Source of the DNA: Odontocerum albicorne
Lineage: Eukaryota > Arthropoda > Insecta > Trichoptera > Odontoceridae
NCBI GenBank assembly: GCA_949825065.1
Contig: OX463865.1
Coordinates: forward strand, 17,747,763-17,811,762
DNA length: 64,000 bases
Direction: 5' to 3'
Position 1 is the first letter of the stretch. Each line of letters opens with the position of its first letter. Under the pieces are notes generated by a model. The model saw only the letters and a list, made by a program, of their open reading frames with translations, had not been told where the DNA came from and did no database searches. The position numbers were made by a program, and so were the translations under genes. Below, piece by piece: positions 52,640 through 63,172 of the stretch.

Positions 52640-53095
52640 CTTTTATTTATTATTACACATGACAAGAGATATAAATAATTTGCGAAAAAACAACAGATAA
52701 TTTAATTTAGACATACATTATTTTAATGGATCTGGGTTTGTCGCCTTTCATTTGTCGTATCCCCAGTAAACTAGGCTTTTGCCTGTATCTCTTCTTCTTC
52801 TTCTCAAACTTTCTGTAGACTCTCAAGAGTCTGTTACTGCAGGATTGTCCTCCTGAGATGCTGAGCTCCAGCTATCTCTCCATCGTTTCGGGGGTCTCCC
52901 TGGCGGACGCCGTCCATCCGGCACCCCATGCAGAGCTATGTATGGAATTCTTGTGGAATTCATTCTCTGTACATGTTGGTACCAGTATCGTCGACGCTGT
53001 CGTCCCCATCTGACCACATCTTGGACCTCACAGACCTCTCGGATTGTGGTGTTCCTTACACGATTGTAAGCCTGTATCTCACTGAGGATAAATAA
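52640..53095 (-). repeat. LINE family 1 3'UTR split by a LINE insertion
   Basis: Parts 52640-52791 and 53070-53095 are one 3'UTR copy (AGTAAACTAGGCTTTTGCCT + GTATCTCACTGAGGATA) interrupted by 52792-53069. Confidence 0.7.
52792..53069 (-). pseudogene. LINE C-terminus, short retro-insertion with 11-bp target duplication
   Basis: The minus strand encodes VRWGRQRRRYWYQHVQRMNS, TRIPYIALHGVPDGRRPPGR and PPKRWRDSWSS, the end of a LINE polyprotein (W..HV.RM...R.........G.R..GRP..RW.D). The tail is (GAA)n at its 3' end (left side). Flanking GCCTGTATCTC occurs at 52781-52791 and 53070-53080, the target-site duplication. Confidence 0.85.
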
Positions 53096-53454
53096 TTTCC
53101 AAAAGGAATCCCACTCAACCTTTACATCGGTTCATCTTCGGACCGGTTGTGGCTACTCCGATTTAGTGACGTCAAAGGATAGTTTTATTGCCTTCGAAAT
53201 TTTCTGTGAAAGTGCTAGCAACTTGCTAGAATGTTTAAATTTCAGGCGTTAACATTGAGCTGCTTAATATATGTATATTTGTTAGTTAAAAGCATTAAGC
53301 TCCAAGCAACTCATATTTCGTCCGCCACAGATACAAAGAAACGGCCTCCAAAAATCTTACAATTAGTTAGTCAAATTTTTTCCCGCTTTTTTACATATTA
53401 TTGTTTCGTTGATATATTTCTAATAAAGTCGTCTAAATTATTTAGTTATATTTA
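53096..53454. other. Unassigned intron DNA
   Basis: Contains a weak hairpin (AACCGG, TTCATCTTCGGACCGGTTG) and no recognised repeat or gene. Confidence 0.3.
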
Positions 53455-54430
53455 AATAAATATAAATTTATTTAGTGTGTGTATCGCATATTTAGTATGT
53501 GTATCGCATATTTAATGTGTGTATCACATATTTAGTGTGTGTATCGCATATTTTGTGTGTATCACATATTTAGTGTGTGTATCACATATTTAGTGTGTGT
53601 ATCACATATTTAGTGTGTGTATCGCATATTTAGTGTTTGTATCACATATTTAGTGTGTGTATCGCATATATAGTGTGTGTATCACATATTTAGTGTGTGT
53701 ATCGCATATTTAGTGTGTGTATGGCATATTTAGTGTGTGTATCGCATATTTAGTATGTGTATCGCATATTAGTGTGTGTATCGCATATTTAGTATGTGTA
53801 TTGCATATTTAGTGTGTATCACATATTTAGTGTGTATCACATATTTAGTGTATCACATATTTAGTGTGTGTATCGCATATTTAGTATGTGTATCGCATAT
53901 TTAGTGTATATCACATATTTAGTGTGTATCACATATTTAGTATGTGTATCACATATTTAGTGTTTGTATCGCATATTTAGTGTGTATCACATATTTAGTG
54001 TGTATATCGCATATTTAGTATGTGTATTGCATATTTAGTGTGTATCACATATTTAGTGTGTATCACATATTTAGTGTATCACATATTTAGTGTGTGTATC
54101 GCATATTTAGTATGTGTATCGCATATTTGGTGTGTATCACATATTTAGTGTGTGTATCACATATTCATTTTTTTTTTTACCTGGCGAGTTTATTGCCATA
54201 TGGCAATCTCTTCCAACCAACCAGAAAGATGCTTTTATGAGCCCTAAGTGTTAACCAGACTGGAATCCTATTTAAAAAAATCTGGGTTCGAGCGAGGATC
54301 GAACCCGCAACCTCCGAATCGGCAGACAAGTGTATTACCACCAGGCCACGGAGGTCGTCGTCATATTTAGTGTGTGTATCAGATATTTAGTGCGTGTATC
54401 GCATATTTAGTATGTGTATTGCATATTTTA
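53455..54430. repeat. 20-bp minisatellite, about 40 copies, interrupted by a SINE
   Basis: Unit ATTTAGTGTGTGTATCGCAT with TCACAT, TATGTG and shortened (16-bp and 12-bp) variants. The array is cut by SINE family A at 54167-54361 and continues after it. Confidence 0.95.
54167..54361 (-). mobile_element. tRNA-derived SINE (family A) inside the minisatellite
   Basis: Minus strand: GACGACCTCCGTGGCCTGGT + GGTAATACAC (A box), GGTTCGATCC (B box), body with CCAGATTTTTTTAAATAG-like sequence, tail GTTGGAAGAGATTGCCATAT + GGCAATAAACTCGCCAGG, then poly(A) (T-run at 54168-54178). The array unit resumes as CATATTTAG right after it. Confidence 0.85.
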
Positions 54431-55455
54431 TTTTTCTTTAGTATTATTTTGTATCGTAAGATGCGTTTTAATTCGACATTGTTTGGCTATAGGAATTTTA
54501 TCTATATTTTGGAGTAAAATCTTTCATATGGACGCAAAAAAGTTTGGAAAGAGACGTGGTATTATTATCCAGATTATAAAGTAGGTCATTATTTGCCATG
54601 CTTTAAAATTTATCCATACCAATAGAGTATTTTTCATTTACAAAACCATGTGTTGACTAGCCCTGACGAGTATGATACAAATAATGACGTAAAATTAACT
54701 GATATTTTATTTTACACGCTTTTTTCAAATCTACTCCAAAAAAATTCACATTGTGAGAAATGTATTTGAAAAAACACCTGTATATTTAAGGTATACACGT
54801 AGAAAAAAATCCTGAAGGTTGAGGGGTTAATTAAAACTGGGCAATGGACGTATAACAATGTTACCTTTCGTGTACTCGAAAAATTCCTTGACATGCAAAC
54901 ATTTCGTAGATATACTAATGAAGAAGGGACATGCAAGTGACATTATATTCAAACATTAATTGGTAAAAAAACAATTAAAGGGAAATATTCCTCGTCAATT
55001 CTGTTTGCTCCGCTAATATTATACCAGTTTTATTTGATCGAATTGTCTTATTTGCTCGACTGTATTGTCTTGAGACACTTTTTTAATGTAACCGTTTCAT
55101 TTATTAAAATTCCCAAAGGTCGTTTTATTACACGTTGTACGTTCCAAGGTTAACTTTTCTAATTTTCAACAAAGGTTAAGTAAATATATTACTATTTTGT
55201 ATGGAATTTGTTTGACTTTTACTTGTAATAATTATTACGAAGGAAGGTTAAAAAGTTTGCAGTCTCGAACAAAATCATACTAGATCAGGGATCGACTAAT
55301 AATAATAATAATAAAAAGACGAAATATCATTCACTTGAACCAACTATACATTCTATGGTCTCCCTCTACCATGCCTTCCACTTATATTGCTATTCTTTCC
55401 TCACTCATTAGTTTCATGTGTCCATCTCAGAGTCCTCTTCATCTTACTCAACTCC
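54431..55455. other. Unassigned AT-rich intron DNA with a LINE relic
   Basis: 54431-55290 shows nothing I can name; (TAA)n at 55290-55310. 55315-55455 looks like a minus-strand LINE scrap (CCTCTACCATGCCTTCCACT; TCATCTTACTCAACTCCT). Confidence 0.35.
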
Positions 55456-56069
55456 TTAACCCTTCCTTCCCTGTGATGTGTAACTAGTACACATTGCTTC
55501 TAAACACCTTTAATATCTCTATAAATATAATAAATACTGGATTCAGATTTTATGTATTCCTCCGTAATACATTTACGCATTGAATGAAAAAATTATATTA
55601 ATAATAATTAGCACTTATCGGCCACATCAGAGATATTTTGTGAAAATCGGGAATAAATTCACCAATACAATCAAACGTATGCCTGTGTGTGACGTAGGTA
55701 TATTCATTCTAAAAAAAATGCTATGGGTGAGGAAGCGACGTTATTCACGTCTCACTCTCACTTTACTTCGGTATATGGGAATGCAAGAAATAGAATCTCA
55801 GTTTGCTCGCTTCTCTCGCTTCAGTAGCTCTCGGGCATCCATTTGAAGTGGTTTTTTCGCCCGTTTTGTGAACGTCGGCCAATATTTTTTCATGTTTTCA
55901 GCAATTAAATTTCAATTATTATCACTTTTGACTTTAAATTTAATTAATTTAAGCGATTGGCTATGAATATTCTTATTTTTCCGATTTTAAATCGCTCATT
56001 TTTACATGTGTATTGAATACACAGCACTGGAATGCGTGAATTTTTTTAGCACAGGAAGGGAAAGGTTAA
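55456..56069 (-). mobile_element. TTAA-flanked MITE, piggyBac-like (family C, complete), 614 bp
   Basis: TTAA at 55456-55459 and 56066-56069. Ends CCCTTCCTTCCCTGTG and CACAGGAAGGGAAAGG are inverted repeats with small differences. The interior is shared with 18040-18480 and 59005-59548 (inverse orientation). Confidence 0.8.
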
Positions 56070-56094
56070 ACACACATTTTATCTTATCACTTCA

Positions 56095-56275
56095 TTCCGT
56101 ATTCTGTCATATATTGTCACCCCATGTATTCTTCTCAGTTCACACATTTCTTCAACATATTTGTCTATTTTTTGTCTTTTTCCAAGTCCTATTTTAACTG
56201 TCATACATCGAAGGTCATACTAAAATTCTATTTTGACTATCATCTTAGCTAATTTAGATACTGTTAAGTTTGAAT
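56095..56275 (-). pseudogene. LINE C-terminal scrap
   Basis: CCGTATTCTGTCATATATTG + TCACCCCATGTATTCTTCTC AG is the complement of a LINE segment encoding RRIHGV..YDRI (compare 30911-31156). Broken. Confidence 0.5.
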
Positions 56276-56280
56276 ATATA

Positions 56281-56800
56281 AAGGGTCTTTCAAATTGAGC
56301 GTTTTTTTTAATGCTTGGATAAAACACAGATGGCATCGCGAACTTGCCTGGGCCTTGTGACATTTAAGAAGTGTAATATATGACATTTATAAAAATTGAG
56401 TCGTATACAATACAAAAACGCATTCAAATTGTTGAATTATTTTATGTATTGTGATCTCCGGAAACGGCGATGTTAATTGGCCATTTTCAGAAAATAGACC
56501 AAATACTGTTGTACTATTTTCTCTGAGGTTACGTGAAAAACCAGGTCTATAAAAATGACCCCTGATCAATTCCTCAGCTGAAGGACGAAATTATTCGCGT
56601 TATTGGTGAGCTGGAACCGCAATTATGCCAAAATGTGGCCATCTGCGGAGCTGCAAGAGGTGGACATTTGGCGGATATTGTTTTTTGTGTTTACATGTCA
56701 TACATTATACTTCAATGACCAATAAAAAGTTTTTTGAAATCAAAGCAAATTGTGTGTTTTATTCAAGAATTAAAAAAACCGTTCAATTTGAAAGATCCTT
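56281..56800 (+). mobile_element. Tc1/mariner-type non-autonomous element (family D)
   Basis: Ends AAGGGTCTTTCAAATTGAGC and its partial inverse at 56785-56800, TA flanks. The remnant of the transposase tail (FSLRLREKPGL-like region, then GELEPQLCQNV.ICGAARGGH) is more decayed than at 47982-48494. Confidence 0.75.
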
Positions 56801-56809
56801 TATATATTT

Positions 56810-56960
56810 GTGTGCCCCATTGCCTTTGTTTCCTGTCATTACACGTCGTTCGATATCTCTCGTAACTCTTCCACCATCTGAATAAATTACTACCTAAATA
56901 ACAGAATTCTTCAACTCTCTCTGTTCTGTCGTATATTGCATTTACTTTTCCTTTCACACT
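56810..56960 (-). pseudogene. LINE scrap
   Basis: Minus strand encodes KGKVNAIYDRTERVEEFCYL + GSNL, the V.EF.YLGS box that follows the RT domain in many insect LINEs. Also at 50720-50850. Confidence 0.55.
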
Positions 56961-57011
56961 TTTCTATCACTATAACTTAACAGCTGTTCCTAATAGTAAT
57001 GTCTCGCGCAG

Positions 57012-57171
57012 GTGTTGCCATGCAAAGAGGTACTGTACGCAGTGGGACAGGGTGCACTGGCCATCGAATGCAGAGCCGACAACACTCAACTGCTGCAGAT
57101 GCTGGCGCCACTCAACCACCAAGACACATACTGCCGGATCCTCGCTGAGAGGAGCTTCCTCCGGACATTAG
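57012..57171 (+). CDS. HMBS: Hydroxymethylbilane synthase, exon (160 bp)
   Basis: Between TCTCGCGCAG and GTAATC. Reads VLPCKEVLYAVGQGALAIEC, RADNTQLLQMLAPLNHQDTY, CRILAERSFLRTL(G). The YAVGQGALA.E.R block and the ..C...AER.FLR.L.G block are among the best conserved parts of the family; together they form the domain-2/3 hinge and the approach to the cofactor cysteine. Phase 0 at the left and one base over at the right match the exons on either side. Confidence 0.97.
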
Positions 57172-57244
57172 GTAATCATAAAAACTTCCTCGCAGCTTAA
57201 TTAATTTTATTTACTTACTATAAAGTCAATTTCAAAATTAAAAT

Positions 57245-57625
57245 AATGTATTGTAATTTATTTTATCAAACACTGTTTATTCCACTTTTTTGTAACAGAA
57301 TAACCCTACTGGTTTCAAGGCTTTCACCTCATCTTCAGGGGAGCACAAACAAGACTAAATTCTGTTCGGACTGGTACCGATATACACGCTTCAACGGTTG
57401 GGGACTGAGGGAGGCATGAGACGATTTCGGCCAGCAGCGGAGAGATTTTTGGGATATATGTGTTTACCAGATGTTCGCCCCAGTGTACTGACTTAGAAAT
57501 TTCTAGGGCCTCTAATCTGTCCGATAGGGTTATACCGTTACAAAAAAGTGGAATAAACAACATTCGATAAAATAAACTACAATGTCTTTAAACCTCCACA
57601 ACGTTAATGCCTTAACTACAAACAA
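57245..57625. mobile_element. Penelope-like element end with inverted arms and coding remnant
   Basis: Left arm ATTGTAATTTATTTTATCAA + ACACTGTTTATTCCAC and right arm GTGGAATAAACAACATTCGA + ...ACTACAATG are inverse copies. Between them the minus strand (57563-57324) encodes SDRLEALEISKSVHWGEHLV + NTYIPKISPLL and VEACISVPVRTEFSLVCAPL before a stop. The R.EALEI....N part resembles the end of the GIY-YIG endonuclease in Penelope-like elements. The least truncated copy of the palindromic family. Confidence 0.55.
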
Positions 57626-57729
57626 TATATAAAATAATGCATATTCAAATATGTTATGTTAGCCTGGTTGTTCAATATTTATATAGATTCATTATGATGG
57701 AACTACAGAGGTATGTTGATGACATAATA

Positions 57730-58997
57730 GGTAAAGCGGAAAGTAATGACAATTTTCATTAGGCGTCACGTTGAAACCAGTTTGCCACCAGTTACCGTTG
57801 GGTTAATACGTCGTGGTTGGTATCGTTTTGAAGCTCGATTAATATCCTTTCTGTTTTGATGTTTTTTTTTGGTTTTGGTCCAAAGTACAAAACTGCAAAA
57901 GCCAGAGATTGAAGAGACAAATTTGCGGTATTGTATGCTGTTTTTATTCGATAAAGGATTGAAATCAAAATAAGCTACCCAGACCATCTGCGATATTTAT
58001 AGAGACATCTTGAATCCTCGGAAGTGCCAAAGATGGTTTCAAAAAATTGAAAGTTGTGAAAGGGAATCGAAGGACAAACCAAAAATAAGAAGGCCTCTTA
58101 AAATCGATGATGACACTTTAAATTCATTAGTGAGGTCCGATCCGCGTAAAACCATCAAGGAATTGTCACAAGATATCGGTTGTCCATGAACAACAGTGAA
58201 GAACTATTTGAAAAGGCTCGGAAAACAAAATAGACAAGGAAATTGGGAGCCGCACGAACTTTCTTCAACGGCTATGGAACAACGAATAACAATCTGTTCA
58301 TCTTCACTCTTCAGATATGAAACTGATCCATTTCTTAGAAAATTTATTACTGGGGATGAGAAGTGGGTCCTTTACACCAATCCGAGGAGAAAAAAAAACA
58401 AAAAACATTGGTTTTCGACAAATCAGGTAGCTGTGTCTACCCCTCAGCCGATATTGACTCTTGGATATTTTGGAAGTTGGATATTTTGGAAGTTATTCAT
58501 TATAAATTACTAAAATTTGGTCAGACTGTTACAGCAGATGTGTATTGTGCCCAAATCGAAAGATTAAAGGCAGAACTGCTTAAAAAATGATCAGTTTTAG
58601 TAAAGAATCAGAGAAGAATTCTACAACATGATAATGTAAGACCACACGCAGCAAGGATTACGCAGGACAAAATAAGAGAGCTAGATTTAGAAGTTCTGCA
58701 GCATCCACCATATTCACCTGATATTGCACCTTTGGATTACCGTCTTTTTAGGTCGATGGAACATTCCCTTCGAGACAAAAAATCTACGAATTTCGAACTA
58801 GTCCAAAATCACTTGGAGTCATATTTTACCGAAAAACCGCCAGAATTATACGAATAAGGTATTAAAAAACTGCCTTTTCTGTGGAGGAAGATCATCGGTA
58901 ACAACGGTAATTATTTAACGGAATAATATTGTACAGTTTTTGTTTAAATCCATTATTTGTCGCATCAAAAAAAATTGTCATTACTTTCCGCTTTACC
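57730..58997 (+). mobile_element. mariner element (lineage M5), 1268 bp, full length but decayed
   Basis: Ends GGTAAAGCGGAAAGTAATGA + CAATTTT and the inverse at 58971-58997, TA flanks (57728-57729, 58998-58999). A plus-strand transposase with many lesions fills it. Confidence 0.9.
57930..58926 (+). pseudogene. mariner M5 transposase, multiple stops and frameshifts
   Basis: Readable in pieces: CQRWFQKIESCERESKDKPK (first HTH region), SLVRSDPRKTIKELSQDIGC (second HTH), RKFITGDEKWVLYTNPRRKK with the first catalytic Asp, LKFGQTVTADVYCAQIERLK, QHDNVRPHAARITQDKI with the second, and HPPYSPDIAPLDYRLFRSME with the third, then stops in PPELYE.GIKKLPFLWRKII. The catalytic triad is present but the frame is broken at least five times. 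Confidence 0.88.
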
Positions 58998-59004
58998 TAA
59001 TACA

Positions 59005-59548
59005 AATGTCAAATGGAAAAATTTTAAACCGGAAAAATAAGAATATTCATAGCCAATCGCTTAAATTAATTAAATTTGAAGTCAAAAGTGATAATAATTG
59101 AAATTTAATTGCTAAAAACATGGAAAAAAACATCGGTCAACATTCACAAAACGGGCAAAGTGACCACCTTTACCGAAAGCCGCCGACCTACTGAGCGAGA
59201 GAACTGAGATTATATTTCTTACGTTCCCATATACCGAAGTAGAGTGAGAGTGAGACGTGAATAGCGTCGCTTCCTCACCCATAGCGGTTTTTTAGAATGA
59301 ATATACCTACGTCACACACTGGCACACGTTTGATTGTATCGGTGAATTTATTCCCGATTTTCACAAAATATCTGTGATGTGGGCGATAAGTGCTAATTAT
59401 TATTAATATTATTTTTTTCATTCAATGGATAAATGTATTACGGAGGAATACCTAAAATCTGAACCCAGTATTTATTATATTTATAGAGATATTAAAGTTT
59501 TTAGAAGCAATGTGTACTAGTTACACATCACAGGACAGGAAGGGTTAA
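59005..59548 (+). mobile_element. TTAA-type MITE (family C), left end lost
   Basis: Matches 55456-56069 in inverse orientation from AAAAATAAGAATATTCATAG to ACACATCACAGGACAGGAAG + GG, closing with TTAA at 59545-59548. With that copy it forms a long inverted pair about 3 kb apart. 59549-59804 is unassigned. Confidence 0.7.
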
Positions 59549-59804
59549 GTATAGTCCAGTTGCATCTCTCACTTAGACAGTCCAAAACATTGGTAATCTT
59601 CCTCTTGTGCGTCGTCTTTCCACATCTCCAGTAACCATAAACCTCTCTCGAAACTGTCTCCTTTGCCACGAGCAATGTACCCAAAGAATCAGAGGACTGG
59701 TCGAAGACATATGTCGACAATTGTATATGATACATACAAATTACGAACACCTCAAAGCGAATTGGTTTTTTTTTTTCAATTCCGTTATAGTAACACTCAC
59801 TACA

Positions 59805-61205
59805 CTAAAGAACTGATTATAAAAATAAAAGCTAATGAAAATAATAGTTCATGCTGTTTGGATCTAAAGAACTGATTATGAAAATAAAAGCTAATGAAAA
59901 TACTTGTTCATACTTTCCCGATCTAAAGAACTGATTATAAAAATAAAAACTAATGAAAATAATAGTTCATACTGTTCGGATCTAAAGAACTGATTATGAA
60001 AATAAAAGCTAATGAAAATACTAGCTCATACTTTCCCGATCTAAAGAACTGATTATAAAAATAAAAGCTAATGAAAATACTAGCTCATACTTTCCCGATC
60101 TAAAGAACTGATTATAAAAATAAAAGCTAATGAAAATACTAGTTCATACATTCCCGATCTAAAGAACTGATTATAAAAAATATAGTTCATGCTGTTTGGA
60201 TCTAAAGAACTGATTATGAAAATAAAAGCTAATGAAAATACTAGGTTCATACTTTCCCGATCTAAAGAACTGATTATAAAAATAATAGTTCATACTGTTT
60301 GGATCTAAAGAACTGATTATGAAAATAAAAGCTAATGAAAATACTAGCTCATACTTTCCCGATCTAAAGAACTGATTATAAAAATAAAAGCCAATGAAAA
60401 TAATAGTTCATGCTGTTTGGATCTAAAGAACTGATAATGAAAATAAAAGCTAATGAAAATACTAGTTCATACTTTCCCGATCTAAAGAACTGATTATAAA
60501 AATAAAAGCTAATGAAAATAATAGTTCTGGCTGTTTGGATCTAAAGAACTGATTATGAAAATAAAAGCTAATGAAAATACTAGTTTATAATTTCCCAATC
60601 TAAAGAACTGATTATAAAAATAATAGTTCATGCTGTTTGGATCTAGAGAACTGATTATGAAAATAAAAGCTAATGAAAATACTAGCTCATACTTTCCCAA
60701 TCTAAAGAACTGATTATAGAAATAAAAGGTAATGAAAATAATAGTTCATACTGTTTGGATCTAAAGAACTGATTATGAAAATAAAAGCTAATGAAAATAC
60801 TAGTTCATACTTTCCCGATCTAAAGAACTGATTATAAAAATAAAAGCTAATGAAAATACTAGTTCTTACTGTCGCTATCTAAAGAACTGATTATAAAAAT
60901 AAAAGCTAATGAAAATAATAGTTCATGCTGTTTGGATCTTAAGAACTGATTATGAAAATAAAAGCTAATGAAAATACTTGTTCATACTTTCCCGATCTAA
61001 AGAAATGATTATAAAAATAAAAGCTTATGAAAATACTAGTTCATACTTTCCCGATCTAAAGAACTGATTATAAAAATAAAAGCTAATGAAAATACTAGTT
61101 TATACTTTCCCAATCTAAAGAACTGATTATAAAAATAATAGTTCATGCTGTTTGGATCTAGAGAACTGATTATGAAAATAAAAGCTAATGAAAATACTAG
61201 TTAAT
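59805..61205 (+). repeat. 59-bp minisatellite, about 23 copies in two variants
   Basis: Unit AAAGAACTGATTATAAAAAT + AAAAGCTAATGAAAATACTA + GTTCATACTTTCCCGATCT. Variant 2 has TATGAAAATA and GTTCATGCTGTTTGGATCT. The two variants often alternate, and several copies lack the AAAAGCTAATGAAAATA part, so dimers behave as a higher-order unit. Confidence 0.92.
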
Positions 61206-61213
61206 GCTTTCCT

Positions 61214-61504
61214 TTAACGTGTTCCTCGCGGGAAGCACAAACGCCTGTGATCTGATCTGTAGCATTCCTTTGTGTATTTTACGTAATGTTTAGTTTATCT
61301 CCTTTATTTAACGAGTCTCCTTAAGAGTAATGACTTTTATTTATTATCAGAAAATTACTTGAATGTCATGTTTACTCGGTGGTGTAATCAAATATCTGTG
61401 GTTCTAAACAAAATACGCGTTTAAACTTAGAAATTAAAAAATGCCGAAATTGTGCCGCGCACAGGATTCGTGGAATTTGATTTTTAACGCGGTGTACAGG
61501 TTAA
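61214..61504 (-). mobile_element. TTAA-flanked MITE, piggyBac-like (family T1)
   Basis: TTAA at 61214-61217 and 61501-61504, ends CGTGTTCCTCGCGGG and GCGGTGTACAGG. Directly follows the 59-bp array. 61505-62138 is the end of the intron; apart from ordinary AT-rich DNA I see nothing in it. Confidence 0.75.
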
Positions 61505-62138
61505 AGTGGGCTGGTTATATCTACAAGAAGCTTACTTACAGGAAGCTCCTTTCTTAATCTAAAGAAGTGTTATGGCAGAACTTAGATGAACCAAACCCAT
61601 CCCTCGTGTTATTGCCTTAACTCAGTCGTGCTTTAACAATTCTTAAAATCCCACGAAAGATTTCAGCTTAAACTGTGTTGAACTTCATTTAAAATATTTA
61701 ATTATAAATTACATTGTTATTCCAGAAATTATAATACATTAATTCTGTCTCGAGAGAGCCGAGCCGTGAGATAGAAGGTAGAAACACGTGTTGCTGGGAT
61801 TAATATAATCACTAGAATAATAACTTACCATACTACTTTGAACTTACGTCTCCATTCTCGAAGAAGATTCTTAGAATCATCGACGAGTCCTCCGATTCTT
61901 TAGGTATGTTGTTCGTGGCCAAACAGACAGTTTGTAGAGGTTTGTCATTACTGGAGGTGTGGAATGAGGATGCATAAAAGGAACAATCACAATGCGTTGA
62001 GCTGACCAAATGAGTGACGCAAATGGGCTACCCTTAACAAGTGCCCTTCGAAGCTATAAGTGGGGATCTCGATGCTCAATCATGAGCTACACGACATGAT
62101 GGTGACTTCTTTGTATTAACTTCTTTTAATATTTCTAG

Positions 62139-63172
62139 GTGGTGGATGTAGCGCACCAGTCGCCATAGCAACTACTTTTAAAGAAGCTGAGAACTCGACA
62201 CCACAGGAACCCAAGAAAAGGCTGAAGATAACAGGAGCAGTCTGGAGTCTAAATGGCAAAACAAAAATTCAAGAATCCATAGTACAAGTTTTTGACGAGC
62301 ACAAACTTAACCCCAGAAATGTTTGTCCATTCGACACCAAGAACAAAGCTGCCAAGCACAAATTGTCCGAGAAAGACGTAAGCATAGAAGAGCCCGATTC
62401 GAAAATATCAAAAGGGGTTTCTACGTGTCGTAGATTCAGCGGGGAAACTAGTCACGGTGGCGAAAAGAAAGTCAACTGTTGTAGAATGAAGACATTAAAC
62501 ATGACCATGGACAAAGCGGAACCCGTCGAAATAGAAAACCTGATCAATATCCACGGAAAGCTTTTCATGTCGTGTCCGTTTTCCGAAGGGGTCAACGGTA
62601 TCTGTCCCGTCGAATTTCCAATCGGACAAGAAGTTATGGGTGAATGTCCTTACTTATCGGAAACTGACGAAGGCTTCACCGATACTTTGGTCAAAATGCA
62701 TCCTCGTAAGATAAGCTACGATATTAAAAAATGTCCGTTTATGTCTAATCAAGTAGTTGCGATCAACGCTGCGATGGAAATAAGCAATTTAACAGAGAAG
62801 ACTGTCTCGATGCCATCGTATAACGTTGGCAAAGAACCGAAAGCCAAGAATTGTCCGTTTTTAAAACTGAACAATCAAAATGTTACGGAAGCGATCGCGG
62901 AGCACGCAATGAACAAAATGAACGAAGCCAATTCAAATTCGACTGCTAACAATAATTTGATTGTCGAAAGTGAAAAGTCTAACGGTATCAAGCTGTATTG
63001 CGGGCTTACGAAACACATGGATCTTGCGGAAGAGATGATAGACAGATGTGAAGAGCTCGGCAAGCAGCTGGCGCATAAATTAATCGAAGACGGAGCCTTA
63101 GAAGTCATGCAGTGTGCGCAGGACTTCATCAGGAGTTCCATACCGCAGATGAGTGCTATAGTTACCAAGTAA
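62139..63172 (+). CDS. HMBS: Hydroxymethylbilane synthase, last exon: cofactor cysteine, CP-motif insertion, C-terminus
   Basis: After ATTTCTAG the exon completes Gly and reads GGCSAPVAIATTF; the Cys (codon 62147-62149) is where the dipyrromethane cofactor attaches by thioether. KRLKITGAVWSLNGKTKIQE is the domain-3 sheet. Then about 185 extra residues follow before IKLYCGLTKHMDL and LGKQLAHKLIEDGALEVMQC, the normal C-terminal helices; stop TAA at 63170-63172. In the insertion Cys-Pro recurs: VCPFD (62324), SCPFS (62573), ICPVE (62603), ECPYL (62645), KCPFM (62732), NCPFL (62852). The frame is open for 343 codons, with biased, gene-like codons. Length far exceeds the roughly 100 residues after the cofactor Cys in human HMBS. 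Haem binding by these motifs is my inference. Confidence 0.96.

Noticed and set aside
53231..53455. 74-codon plus-strand frame in the HMBS intron
   Set aside because: Hydrophobic chance frame that runs into the minisatellite; no homology seen.
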